This document shows, piece after piece, positions 1-11,690 of a stretch of DNA of 64,000 nucleotides. Position numbers and translations under genes: made by a program. The stretch's first letter is position 1, and the number at the start of each line of letters is the position of its first letter. The notes beneath the pieces were generated by a model. The model was not told the origin of the DNA. It saw only the letters and a program-made list of their open reading frames with translations, and did no database searches. The DNA comes from Zygnema cylindricum (lineage: Eukaryota; Streptophyta; Zygnematophyceae; Zygnematales; Zygnemataceae): the NCBI GenBank assembly GCA_037447655.1, contig JBBHKE010003126.1, positions 272,560 through 336,559 of the forward strand, in the 5' to 3' direction.

Positions 1-985
1 GGTTTATCAGGGTGAGACGGTTTGGTTACCTTATTGTTAATTTGCCTCTCTTGCAGTCTTTTGTTGTTCCTCCCTCAAACACGGTTGCTGGAATAGATGG
101 CTCTCTTGAATTCTTCCGAACAGTTTCTACTTCTTCCCTATCCTTTAATTCCGGGTCGATTTCCACCACGTCTTCCGTTTCGGTAGGAGTTAATACTAGG
201 GGTTTCAGATTTTGGTCCTTCTCGATCTGATCTGTGCTTGCAAAATCAACATCTTCTTGAAATCCTGTATAGTTAGGAAGCTCAAAGTCATCAAAATTTT
301 CTGACTCAAATCTGATTCTGACTGTCTTTGTATGCTTAAAGGGATCTATAGATTTTCCTTCATCCATAACCACTAGATGCTTCACTGGGATAATATCCTC
401 TTTTTTAAAATCATAAACTCTATATCTTTTTACATCTTCATCAAGTCTTAGTAGGTATCTTGGTTTTCCTTTTGGGTCTAACTTCTAGTTTGACCGATCT
501 GTGTCTAAACTGAACACTTGACTACCGAAAACCTTTAAGGGTGAAATATCTGGTTTCCGGCCTGTCCATCTCTCATAGGGTGTTTGGCCTTTTACTGCTG
601 AAGCAAGAACTCTATTCTTGAGATAATTTGCACACTTCATTGCTTCGGCCCAAAACTTCTTTCCTTACTTCTTATCTGACAGCATACTCTTGGCACTATC
701 ACTCAGTGTTCTGTTTAATCTTTCAGCTAAACCATTGTGCTCAAGATTTTCAGAAACTGTCTTTTGGTGTTGCACTCCATCTTCTCACAGAAAATCCTCA
801 AACTGGTTAGAGGTATACTCTCCACCATTGTCACTCCCTACTCTCTTGATTGAGGTTTCATGGAGTTTTTCACTCCATGTTTTTTATTGTTTAAAACATT
901 CTTGAGCCTTTGACTTATTTTTCAAAAAATACACCCTGGAATACCAAGACCAATCATTGGTGATACTCATCATAAATCTCTTCCC
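1..985 (-). pseudogene. copia integrase core, broken, cut by window edge
   Basis: Downstream of the stop at 986 the minus strand still encodes integrase: ITNDWSWYSRVYFLKNKS, then a GSDNGGEY box (second catalytic Asp) and NGLAERLNRT (third catalytic residue, Glu). A conserved post-core region follows (KFWAEAMKCANYLKNR, and KGQTPYERWTGRKP). At least four stops or frameshifts interrupt it. The last 119-residue open stretch (385-26) is the acidic linker between integrase and reverse transcriptase. The element continues beyond base 1. Confidence 0.8.
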
Positions 986-2038
986 TTAGGGTGATGGCGC
1001 TCTGGCTGCCCCCCAAATATTTGTGTGTACTAAATCTAGAATCTTTTCTCCCTTATAGATGGCAGTTTTTGGAAAGGGTAATCTTTGTGCTTTACCTTGA
1101 GCACATCCACTACAATCACTTAGATTCTCACTCTCATCGAACTGAATTCCTTCCACCACTCCCATCTTTTTCATCTCTCTTAACTTATCTAGATTCACAT
1201 GCCCAAGCCTCTTATGCCACAACATTATATCATGAACATAAGCATAATAAAGTTTCTTCTTTTCATTGCTTAAAATTAGCCTAAACATCCCTTGCCTACC
1301 TTTTTCAGCAGTAAAATAAACATCCTCCTCAAAAATAGCAGTAAACACTCTTTTCCTATTGTTAATATCAAAATCCTTATCATCTAATACAGACGTAGAG
1401 ATGAGATTTTTGCTCAGCTCCGAAATAAACAATACATTGGAAAATGTAACTATGCATGTCTTTCCTTCTACTAACACTTTTTTATCTATCGATCCTACAA
1501 AAGTAGTAGTGATTATCCTCCCATCTCCGTATTCTATCTCTACGCTAGGAATCTTTCTTATCTTAGTGAAAATGTGTTTATCTTTACACATGTGCATGGA
1601 TGCACCTGAGTCTACAATCGAGCCTGCTTCACCTTTCAATCCACCGAAAGCACATTTTTGCTTTCGTGGAATTTCGACCTCGTTTTTGGCTTCCAACTCC
1701 TCATCCAATGGAATCTTTCTTATCTTAGTGAAAATGTGTTTATCTTTACACATGTGCATGGATGCACCTGAGTCTACAATCCAGCCTGCTTCACCTTTCA
1801 ATCCATCGAAAGCACATTTTTGCTTTCGTGGAATTTCGACCTCGTTTTTGGCTTCCAACTCCTCATCCAATAGGAGTTTATCGTCCTCGTCCTCGAATTC
1901 TTCCTCATGTACGTGTGTCACAAGGGCCTTTTTCTTTCCTCTCGGGGGTCCACCGGTCTTTCCGTCCTTTAACTGCAACTCGGTTAACTTAGTGCACTCA
2001 AGTATATAGTCCACTGGTTTCTTACAAAAATGGCACAA
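986..2038 (-). pseudogene. copia zinc knuckle, protease and gag-pre-integrase fragment
   Basis: A 350-residue frame. It opens with CHFCKKPVDYILEC, a CCHC zinc knuckle in which the expected His is Asp, so metal binding is probably lost. The retropepsin motif DSGAS follows and occurs twice because a 162-bp segment is tandemly duplicated in frame (1548-1871). Then comes the gag-pre-integrase box LWHKRLGHVNLDKL with the paired Cys SGCAQGK of the integrase HHCC finger. The first integrase catalytic Asp, normally in a VHTD motif, reads VHTN here. The frame ends at a TAA about 20 residues further on, and integrase sequence continues past it. Confidence 0.85.
1548..1871 (-). repeat. 162-bp in-frame tandem duplication inside copia protease
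   Basis: Copies at 1548-1709 and 1710-1871 are nearly identical; the few differences change two residues (Asp/Gly and Trp/Ser). Each copy encodes 54 residues including DSGAS. The near identity shows the duplication is recent relative to the decay of the element. Confidence 0.95.
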
Positions 2039-2041
2039 ACC

Positions 2042-2764
2042 CTAGGGTGTCATTGGTCCGAACTCCTCGGTCTGATTGTTCTGCCCCTCCCCTCGATAAT
2101 TTCCGACCTGTTTCTTGGAATCATTGTTCCTCCAATCGGTCCCAACTGCCAAGGCTTGCCCACTCTTTCCTCCCTTTCGAATCTCAATGGTATTCTCTCG
2201 AACGAGAATCATCTCTACCGCTGAAATCCACCTTGAGTCCGCCAAGTCCTACACACGGTTGATTATGTTCTATAACTCATCGGGTAACATCATCAGTAAA
2301 CAATTAACCTTTTCCTTTTAACTAATTCCTTTTCCAGCACTCTCTAGTTCCATGAAAAGTGTAGCAAGCTTATTGCAAAAATCTAACATCTTCCCCCCTT
2401 TGTATAGATACTCGTTAATTTTCTAATCTGCCTGCTGTTATTGTTGAATCGTACCACTTCAGTACATCTCTATGAGGGCCAACCTTAGATCGGATGCCCT
2501 CTATACTTGCAAATGGGGAGATGCAAGCCCTTGAGTAAGATGGTAGAGGATGAAGTGCTTAGCCGCCATATTGTTGTAGTCCCAGGTATTGATATCATTC
2601 TCCTCGTTCCTTGGAATAGGTGATATGAATGCCGAACCGGTTGCTATTGGTGTGACCGTCTCCTTCTCCTTTCCTTTGCCCACCACCTCCCCTTCCTTTG
2701 TCTCCTCTGTTGAATATGAGTCTGCATCTCTAGCGAATATACCTCTTGTAAACCCTGGAGGCAT
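2042..2764 (-). pseudogene. copia gag remnant
   Basis: Two minus-strand reading frames (2764-2501 and 2245-2042) and the broken stretch between them translate as a gag-like polypeptide. It has a low-complexity N-terminus, then a segment (AAKHFILYHLTQGLASPHLQ, then KWYDS) typical of the helical UBN2/gag domain of copia elements. Stops near 2410, 2320 and 2275 interrupt it. It runs directly toward the protease frame that starts at 2038. No host function is suggested. Confidence 0.7.
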
Positions 2765-2865
2765 CCCAAGACTTCATTGATGCCTCACCCGTCCACTCAC
2801 TATTCCCCAAAACCGTTTCTCACTTAGAGTTCCTGTCATCATACTTTCCCAATATATGAAGCCAG

Positions 2866-2961
2866 CTCCATTCAATATCGGCACCCTAGAGGGTGGGCCC
2901 ATAACATGCAACTCTCCATTCAATATCGGCACCCTAGAGGGTGGGCCCATAACATGCAACT
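2866..2961. repeat. 48-bp perfect tandem duplication
   Basis: Units 2866-2913 and 2914-2961 begin ctccattcaatatcgg and end aacatgcaact, and are identical by eye. They lie just upstream of the copia gag on its strand, probably in the untranslated leader or a decayed LTR. Confidence 0.95.
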
Positions 2962-2967
2962 CTGAGA

Positions 2968-3715
2968 CCTCCATAGGTCCTCAAAGAAGGTAGCTCACAC
3001 GAAGCCTTTAAGATAACCCTGACACCTTCGTGTTTCAGTAAGAATAACTACCACTTGGCAAACAAAAACTCTGAGCACCTTTTCCCTTGTGAAGGCAAGA
3101 CTTCCTTGAGTCAATTGGAAAAAGAATCTCTGAATTTGCTTTCGTGAGCAGTAAGTCATGAAGGGTCAAAGTTGACCTTTTGTATAGAAGCTCTCTGGGA
3201 GAGAGGGTCCAATCTATCAAATTTTTATAAGTCCTATCTCACTCTAAAACTCTATCTATTGAAGTACAGCACCAATCATAATATTGTATCGTACATAAAG
3301 GTACAAGTGCCGGTGTACTTTCTGTACGGCTATAGTAAGACATTGCCAACAAGTCAACACATGTCATTTTTGGATTCGTTCCTGTAATCCTTGGAGTTTC
3401 CTATTTCAATATGGTTGTGCCACGTGTCAATCGATGTGACGTTGACCTCAAACCGCCGAAAACCTATTCCGCGATCTCGGCACACTTCGATTCCGTCCGA
3501 TTAAATCGGATTTCAATCGTAGCCGTCATAAATACTTGCGCAATATTCATTTTGCCTTCGAAACAAAGTGCGCGATATCCGTTTTGGATGTTTCGTACGC
3601 CGTACATTACAAACTCTATCTATGTCAAAATATCGCGTTAAATGAAATAGCCTATGTGTACATATTTATGTAATTATCAAACCCTATATCTTATAACCTT
3701 GATCCTAGTCTAATT
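2968..3715. other. intergenic, no gene seen
   Basis: Only short unsupported frames are present. The stretch could hold the lost 5' LTR of the copia copy at the left, but no TG...CA boundary, primer-binding site or matching terminal repeat was found. Confidence 0.5.
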
Positions 3716-3743
3716 CGTTAAGGCTACCGGCTACCAGCGGCTC

Positions 3744-3784
3744 TGACGGACGCCAGGTACCAGGTTCAAATCCCTGGTCCGTCA
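3744..3784 (+). other. tRNA-like hairpin (acceptor stem plus T-arm remnant)
   Basis: TGACGG (3744-3749) pairs with CCGTCA (3779-3784), and ACCAGG (3759-3764) pairs with CCTGGT (3773-3778) around a TTCAAATC loop. This is the T-arm/B-box and acceptor end of a tRNA. D and anticodon arms are absent, so it is not a functional tRNA. A SINE tail or a deleted tRNA pseudogene are both possible. Confidence 0.5.
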
Positions 3785-4541
3785 ATATCTATATTGGCAA
3801 TTCTACCAATTTAATATCTTTCCCCATATAGATAGCATAGGCGGCCATGGCTCTATCTCCCTCTCCAACTTTCTATGATTGCGACAAGTGTGGGTTTTGG
3901 AGAGAGGAGTTAGAGGCAGACTGCCTCTGCTTCTTTTCTGCATTTTACAAAACTTAGAAAATACTGAAATAGCCTTTAATTTCTACAAAAATCACAAGCC
4001 TCACACTTGGAGCCCTCGGTGGTGTATTTGCTTCTTAATACATTAGAGATTTGCGCATCATCGAATTTTGGAAGTTTGATTCGTCGCAACTTGGCTTGTG
4101 ACTTTTTTACAGTTTCGGACCAAGGAGTCGGACAGTAATTGTCTTTGTTCATTGGTGTTTTGTTTTCCGATCCCCCTCCTTGTTTCCTTTCCTGCTGATT
4201 TTTTTTCCTTTCAGCTCTCTCTTTTCCCCATTCTTTCTGCTTCAGGGCCAATTCTGGTTAGAGTTTCTGAGGGCAACGCTTCCATCCATGACCTATTTGT
4301 TGAGAGTTCAAACACTTGTACAGGAAGATGCGGTCATCGGCCCCCATGGTGGGTTCGGATCCGCTATCCACCACCTGTTTCCCCTTAAGCTTCCACAAAG
4401 CTAGAAGTTTTGCGGACTCCTCATTGTTAAGAGGCATTTCTGCGACAAATCATACAAAGTTTCACCTGGTTTTGCTTGTTACTGCTTTTTCCTTGGCTTC
4501 ACTATGAACGAAGTGGTCGTAAAGTTTCATAGCGACCAGCG

Positions 4542-4633
4542 AAATTTCCTGAGCCGATGGATTGATATCTTGGATAGCGTCGCTTGCAAATTTCCTGAGC
4601 CGATGGATTGATATCTTGGATAGCGTCGCTTGC
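4542..4633. repeat. 46-bp perfect tandem duplication
   Basis: Units 4542-4587 and 4588-4633 both run from aaatttcctgagccg to gcgtcgcttgc. The duplication shifts the minus-strand reading frame of the decayed ORF region. Confidence 0.95.
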
Positions 4634-7040
4634 AATCCAATTGTCGGTGCATTTTGCCCGGTAGGCCCGAAGGAATTCCGGACTGTGATGAAATATTTGG
4701 TGGCCATAGCCGGAAGATTGATGGTTGAAAGTTTTGTCTTTTAACAGAGGTTGGACAGTCTGTTGAAAAGAGTCTGTGGTGTCTCACTTTTCAGACAATG
4801 GAATTCCGTAAACTTTTTGATAGCATAATCATTCATCTCAGTGTAGAGGAGTCTCTAGATGTTCAAAAGAGTAGTGCAAGATGTGGGGTTGGCAACCATT
4901 ATGGTGGCAGCTTGGGCTGCTTGTATTGCTTGCAGCTGGTTCATATAACCTTGCCCCAGGTCCTGTAATTTCATGTTATTACTGTAGGTCACGGTGACAC
5001 GGGCGGTCACAGCTGCAGCGAAGTCTTCCTGTGCTTGCAAAACAGCTGCATCCAGAACCGGGTCCGAAATCTTGATGCTAGACGCCATCAAGAGTCGTTG
5101 TCGCTCTTTATAGTCTGTTAGGGCTTCCCTAGAGAGATAGTTGACCATCATCGAGAAAAGGGTAGTTTTGAGGTCATCCGGGATTGCCCCTCCCCTGTAC
5201 TTATTGATCTCGGAATGGGTGTAAGATTTCCACAACAGTTCGAAATCAGAAAAAAGCTATCCCAGAACTATCCCACGTAAAGATCTGGACGTCCCCCATC
5301 TCTTTCTCTTCCTCTGCGAGATTGGTGAATTGGGGCGAGGCCGGTCAGGCAAGGCCGGTCTGGTGGGGCTGACAAACTAAGTCGGCGAAGTTGCTCCTAG
5401 ATCTATACCTTCTAGATACGAACTGACTTCTCCTCTGCTAGGATGGGCGGGTGTAACTTTTGTGATCCCCCCCCCCCATTGAGGATGGTCTTGCAGTTAA
5501 TAGAGAAGTTCGATTTCTAACTCCTCTAGATCCAAGAGCATGTTGTTCCTCCCTTAGAATTGTTTCCATTGATGGGATATGGAGCCAAGGTCTGGTCAAA
5601 GTTCTTTGTGAAATTAACGGTGGCGGAGACGGGGACTGTTGAGGCCTGATAGGGAAAGGCGAATGTCTCTTGGTTCGCCTCCTAGATGTCTCGGGAGGTG
5701 GATTTCCGTAGCTAGAAGAGCAAGAACGTCGGTGAGGAGGTGAGTAGGCGGGGACGTCGTATTTATAGGGTAAAGCAAGTGGGTCCGGGGGCCCACGGAC
5801 TGTTGCAGCGGAAGATAGGGATGGCAAAGGAGAGGGGGCGTGAGGTGGTGATGGTGGATGGGAAGAAGAAGAGGGAAGTTCAAGGGATGGATGTGGAGGG
5901 GATGGAGGAGAGGAGGCCGATCTTAATGAAATGTGTATCCTCTCGTCCGGTCGCAATTCCACCAACGCTTCTGTTGCGGACGAGGTCTCTACTGAGACCA
6001 AGGTGTGCGCGCCCCGAGGAGAAGCAACAATTTCAGGCCGGCAATATGCGCCTAAACCCTTCCCATTAGGTCTTGTGGCTTCCCCCCCTTCCCGCTGAAA
6101 GGAGTATCCCGGTGAGTTATTGAAGGAGGCATCTCCAAAGGCGTCTTTGAGATAGAGACGGGTCCCTAAACAGGTGCTTCACGGTGTGTCCTGGTCCCGT
6201 GAATAAGGGTTGTCTACCCGCTGAGAAGCCCACTAGCCCTATGCCGCGTTTCTCTAATAAGGTTCAACTCTTGTTCCCATGAATTTCTTCTTTCTGCCTC
6301 CAATGCTTCCCAGTCTACGGTGACGGGTCCCGCCCCCGCAGTCGCCTTTCCTTGTTATGCCAAAACATTTACCACTTCTTGAGCCCTACTGACTACCCTA
6401 GTCAAATTTGCTATTCCCAGGCCCGGAACCTCTAGATCGATAAGTCTTGTATGCCACAATCCTCCCGAAAGTTGCACAATCGAGGCATCTCTAGGACGCT
6501 CTTTAGGGGCTACCATCACGGGGGAAGGGAACGTCTGTTCTTTCACCACCGGGGTGAACCTGCCTTTACTGTCACGGTGATCAAATCTTTTCCCTCTCCG
6601 GTCTCTTGGGAGCTTTGCCTGCTGGTGTCTTCTTACGGATGAGAAGCGGCTCGACCACGGGATGGTTTACTGGTGGCCGTGTCTTGCGATTGAGCAGCTT
6701 TAATAAAGGGAGTTGGTTCCCTCCAATGTCGCTCTGGTACAGACCGAGAGGAACTGCTTTCGGAAGAGCTATTTAGAATCTCAACTATCCCTCTTATCGG
6801 CCTGATTGTCCGGGCACGGTCGTTGCGGGCTACCCTCTGAACAAACTCTTTTTTCACCTTCAACTCGTGTAGATTATGAAGGGCCAACAGCTCTTTACGA
6901 CCCTGCCGACGCGGATCTGCCAAAATCTTAGTATCTATGGGGATCTCCGCCCTGGGAACCTGAGACCTAGTATGAAACCCAACTTCGGAAAAATGTCCGG
7001 CAAATGATTCCTTATGGACCAGGACCTTCCGGCGCGCAGT

Positions 7041-7098
7041 AGGTGACAACTTCTTCCTTTCCTCGGCTTAGGTGACGACTTCTTCTTTTCCTCGGCTT
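7041..7098. repeat. 29-bp tandem duplication
   Basis: Units 7041-7069 and 7070-7098 differ at two or three bases (aggtgacaac versus aggtgacgac) and both end cctcggctt. Confidence 0.9.
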
Positions 7099-7333
7099 AG
7101 GCCCTGGCAGCTTCGGCCAACAATGGGAACTGCTCAAAGGTTAGGCTTGGTGGAGGGACAGGGAAAGGCGCCCCCCCCCCGGTTCCTTTGCCGGAGAATC
7201 GAAAACAGATGCCATCGGGATAGATTCCTTGGACAGCTGAGGCTCGGGTTTCGATGTCAGTAACTCGGGGTATCCTGCTCTCCGGATCTGTTATCCGTAG
7301 TCCCTTTCTCTTGAACCTCTCCCCCTCCCATGG

Positions 7334-9404
7334 TGCAATTGATGACTGGAAAGGAGGTCTAAATTACAACCCTAACTCCTCCAAAGAAGTTGAGGTTCTC
7401 TAAACTGAAGCTCCTATCCCCTCTAAGCCGAAGCAGACTGGTTGTTGTTTCAGTATTGTGCTACTCCGCTGGAATTCTATCAAATATTCCCTCAAAACCC
7501 GCTGTTCTGGTCCAAAATATTTTAGTAGTTAACCCTGGCTGAAATGCAACCGAAGCCCAAAAAAAAGAATATCAAAGAGAGAACAAAGACACTCGCACGC
7601 AGAATAATGGAAAAATTAAAGAATTATAAGTCGTTTCAGAATTAACAATATCACCTTGCCCTAGAAAAATAGAGATAACGATATGATTCAAAATAATAGC
7701 AAGCGAGCTTAACATACCGCCAAAAGAAACGCTGACAACAAGAGGAGACGCAATCTCTCTCGAAGACACCGAAACAGGTAATGTACTCGTTAACTCCTCG
7801 GTTTTCGCAACCCGGAACCCGCAAGACCCCTTTCGGTATCAAAAGCCACAAGCCCCCAAATCGCCCAAAAAATAAAGATAGTGCTAACTACCCAACCGAA
7901 CTACGATTCCCACAAAGGACAAAGGCAAACCAAGATGGCAGTAGGGTCACAATCACATAACAAACAAAATTTCTCCAAAAGAAGATTTGTTGGAATTTCT
8001 AAGGTTTTTATCACGAGACAGTACTGAAACAACAACCTGACTCTTTTGGCCCTAAGTGCCTTATACAACATAGTTTGTCCAGTTTTTGATCCAAAAGGTC
8101 AGCGCAATGCAAGGAGCCAATGAGCGGAGAGCAATTGCTATTGAACTGACATAGAACGAATAAGGCCGTACCACACTCAAGGCAAAAGGTTCTACGTCAG
8201 AATCCGGCTAAATCCGAAACTGAGAGTCCCAATCGGAACCAATAAACTACCAAAAATCCTGAACAGGCGTGGGAACACCAGACTTTGACCTAGGGTAATT
8301 AATGGACAGAAAGTCAGCTGAACCTGAACTAAAGTTCTAACAGCAAAATCTAAATGACAATCCGAAAAGTTACGTGGCCATCCACAATGTACCCCCCCAC
8401 AAGGGCCGATGTAAACTGGTCCCATGTAACAGAGTCACCATCTGTGAGACGGAATAACTTTGTCGTCCGGCCTCCGTTAGGCGCGAAATAAAGTGCGTTC
8501 CGCTCCGTTTAGAAAATAGAGGGATTTCGTCTGGCTGGGTACACTCCTTCCTCCGTACTCCGATGACCGTACAGGGGAGAAAGGGCCCGGAAATCCTTGG
8601 TGAGATAAAGAAGTGTCGGTAAAGCACAAGAGCTTGACAAAGGTACGTGAGAAAAACAATGCAAGTCTACGGTTTGTACAGTGCAATAATCCCCATTCAT
8701 ATCACGTTATTTGCCCGTTATATCGTTAATTTATTGCGATAATTACCTTACCGTTACATCGAAATGATACTTCGATTATCATGAGGAAGAAAAAAAATAC
8801 ATATCTGTTATCAGTTATTTCAGTTATCATGCAACTGATACACAACATTGTTAGCGAAAATGCATTTAATATTATTAGAGAAAAAATTTAATATGTGATA
8901 CTAATTTAGTGTAAGGAGGAACTTCCTTAATAAGTGTTGCTAACTCTATTTTGTAATTTCGGACAAAAAAAGCCACAAACTTAATAAATGTTTTCAACTC
9001 TAATAACACAAAAAATACATAAGATTTTGAACCATAAAGTACTTACAAAACAAAAAAAGTGAATAGCAAAGGCGTACATGAACGATTAGATATGAAAAGA
9101 AACAGGTGAAACAATAAAATAGTATGAAAGAAACTCACAAGTAGACAGGCGGTGTGCCCACTAGAGACATCCGAAAAACCACGAATCGCAAAAGCAACAA
9201 TATGTCAGCGCACCCACACCAACGTTGGCCAACCAAACCAAAATATAACTAAAGATCTACAACAAGTAACCCTTAAAGTCCCCCGAGCTCGAGGGAGAAC
9301 AAAAAATGAGTTACCAAACACATCAGCGAACGTTGATAATTAAACGAAATAAGGACCAAAATACAAATAAGAATAGAACAAGACGACACCAAAATAGATT
9401 GTTG
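7334..9404. other. gene-free stretch
   Basis: No coding region is supported. The plus strand is A-rich, which produces Phe/Leu-rich false frames on the minus strand. 7560-7900 faintly resembles parts of the dispersed repeat at 9405 and 13262 but could not be aligned with confidence. Confidence 0.5.
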
Positions 9405-9893
9405 GAATGCAAAAGCACTATCCAAAACACGAGGGTCATCAATTGCAAGAACAAAGTATCCCAACCAAAAAAACGAGGGACAAAGGTGGATGCAATTAGG
9501 CACCAACTTTGGAAACAAACGCCACGCGTGTCGTAGATAAAAAACCCAACCCTTACATTGAGATAACAATGGATGCTTGTATGTGTGCCGTAGACTCAAC
9601 CGGTGATTTAAATCCCCACAACCCAACAAAGTGTGGATGATGTCTTAGAGGCGATCATAATTGACGGAAATAGATGAGAAAACTTAGAGGGAGTGGAAAA
9701 GCCTTAAAGTTAGCAGGCGCGATGGGGGGAACACCTTCCTAAAAGAGCAAAAGCCACCTAAAGGCGGTCAAAAAGGTTAAGGAGGGCGTCTTCGTGGGTC
9801 ATATTTATTTTTAGAGTAAAATCTAAACATTGGTTATAAAAGTATTCAAGCAAAACGAGCAACATAACACATGAATGCCATCGGATGTAATAT
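9405..9893. repeat. dispersed repeat, copy 1
   Basis: This stretch is collinear with 13262-13740 over about 480 bp. Shared blocks include aacaaagtgtg, gaggcgatcat, aaaagagcaaaagc, cgagcaac and tgccatcggatg, in the same order and with similar spacing. Divergence is roughly 35-40 percent by eye with many small indels. No terminal repeats, target duplications or protein motif were found. Confidence 0.75.
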
Positions 9894-11424
9894 AAAGAAA
9901 AGAAGAAGGAATATCAAAAGGTGACCAAAGCACATAGGACGAAGATGTGTTCAAAATACAGGGAAAGTGTTTACACAAAATTTAATCATACGCGGATAAC
10001 AAAAAAAACCCACAATTCCTTCTTAATTTTTCGTGTGTACATAAAAGTAACTATCAATAAAAATTTAATCATTTGCCATCTTTTTAAAAAGCTTGTTTCT
10101 AAATTTCATAGTGGGTTATCTTATCGCCTCTTGTACAAAATCACCATTATTAACCATTAGGCAAAAAAAACATTATGTCCAAGTTATATGCTGATTTTTC
10201 TTAAACTAAAAGCACGTAAATTTTGAGAAGTATATTTCATAGTTGCACCATTCTCTTAAAATTATATTGAAACTTGTTAAAATGTCCTTTCAAGTGTAAG
10301 GTCTCAAAAGCAAGAAAAAAATATAAATCATAAAATTATATAAAAAAATAAACCACTCGGGTCTGATACATTAGAACATAAAAAATAAGCAAAAAATGAG
10401 ACTGAAAAATGGAACGGAGGTAGAAACAAACTAAATATTTAAATATTTGTTATAACAATGGCACTACATTTTTTACTTTATATCGCTGGACATTGTCATA
10501 CATCCGAATGTGATACTGCTAGGAGATATTCCCCACTCGGTGCACAATATAACATTGTCAGAAACATCTCCTCGTAAACTCCTAGGAGACATCTTCACAA
10601 CCTCAAAACAAACAGAAATTTTTTGTGAATTGTTGTATTAAGACATAAGATACAAGCATCTTGGTTGTATAGAAATTGAAACGCCCTCCCACTTTGAAGT
10701 AGAATGCTTTGTTTTGTAGTGTGGCTTTTTACCGGTTCATTGACTTATTGGACGCATTGATGTTGTAAAAAGTCGTAATTGTTTCTCTCTAAGCTTCCAT
10801 TATATCAAAATTGTGACACTCTATTGAACCCATAGATTTGTGTGTCCCATTTCCTCAAAGCCATAGTGGATGCCTTCCCCTCGAGCCTTGAGAAACCTTC
10901 AGCTGACATGTTTCCCCAATGATTCTCTGCTTCCCCTTTTCGGACCGGCACTTGGCCCACGACTCCCATTTCTAACTCTTATCCCACCCTAAGCTCCAAT
11001 ATGATGTATATGATTTGAAAAGTTTCCTGTTGGCCTGGGATTTCCGTACTCACATCCCTTTTGTTGTCCTCCGACCTTCTCATGGGTCGGCCCCCAAGTT
11101 GGTCCACGCGACGTAGAAGTCGCATTTCCCTTTTCGAAAGGGAAATCAATCAGTGACTCGAATATACCTGAAGCTGCACAAATTGGGGTCTAAGTCATAC
11201 TATATAACCTCTCCTTAAGTTGCATTTAAGGCAAGTTATTGCTTGTTTGATCTACGACCATTCCTTTATACTCTAGCCTATGATCTAACTCGTACGACTG
11301 GACCAAAGGTGGCCTTGTTATCCGAACCTATAGGATGCATGTGGCAACCTTCCCAAGTCGTTCTCTTGTATGTACATGGAGGGAAGTCCTTCAAAAGGTC
11401 GTCAAGTGATTTTGCGACCTATCT
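9894..11424. other. gene-free stretch
   Basis: AT-rich to about 10.4 kb, then more mixed composition. The short frames here (for example 9921-10160 and 11243-11455) lack family features or recognisable splice context, and I would not call them genes. Confidence 0.5.
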
Positions 11425-11690
11425 CACTATGCCACTTAGTTTGAAAAACTTGTAACTCTTGGGCCTGTCTCATTTTCTCCCGCTATATTTTATTCCCCCT
11501 CCTACCGCTTGATCCTAAATTGCGTGCTCTCCAACCTTCGGGTGTTCACTGTGCCACATAGTTTGAAAAACTTGTAACTCTTGGGCCAGTCTCATTTTTT
11601 CCCGCTATATTTTATTCCCCCTCCTACCGCTTGATCCTAAACTCCACGGTGTATTGCGTGCTCTCCAACCTTGGGGTGTCATTCTCTGGA
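11425..11690. repeat. tandem duplication of about 122 bp
   Basis: Copy 1 (11425-11546) and copy 2 (11547-11690) share tagtttgaaaaacttgtaac and the following poly-C/T segment. Copy 2 carries a short insertion (ctccacggtgt) and a few substitutions. Confidence 0.9.

Larger units (their letters stand above)
1..2767 (-). mobile_element. Ty1/copia-like LTR retrotransposon, partial and decayed
   Basis: Read on the minus strand the order is gag (about 2764-2042), a zinc-knuckle remnant, aspartic protease, gag-pre-integrase and integrase (to base 1). This is the start of a copia polyprotein; reverse transcriptase and RNase H would lie beyond the left edge. Frameshifts and stops break the frame in several places, so the copy is dead. 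I found no LTR or primer-binding site to the right of the gag start, so the 5' end is either lost or too decayed to see. Family identification is firm; boundaries are not. Confidence 0.85.
3976..7333 (-). pseudogene. decayed multi-ORF region of unknown family, possibly a retroelement gag
   Basis: Minus-strand frames at 7049-6633, 6001-5438, 5235-4855, 4707-4462 and 4251-3976 look like pieces of one or two former proteins. The first segments are basic, Ser-rich and Pro-rich. The middle piece (5235-4855) is the best preserved: helical, with an Ala/Gln-rich stretch (YMNQLQAIQAAQAATIM). The last piece is a Lys/Glu-rich coil with a C-terminal CEACDFC cluster. Stops and frameshifts separate them. 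Small near-perfect tandem duplications lie inside (4542-4633 and 7041-7098), as in the neighbouring copia fragment. I do not recognise the family and saw no reverse transcriptase, integrase or protease motif. A gag-like or virus-derived capsid-like origin is only a guess. Confidence 0.4.

Noticed and set aside
3744-3784. Functional tRNA gene
   Set aside because: Only acceptor and T-arm pairings exist; D and anticodon arms are missing.
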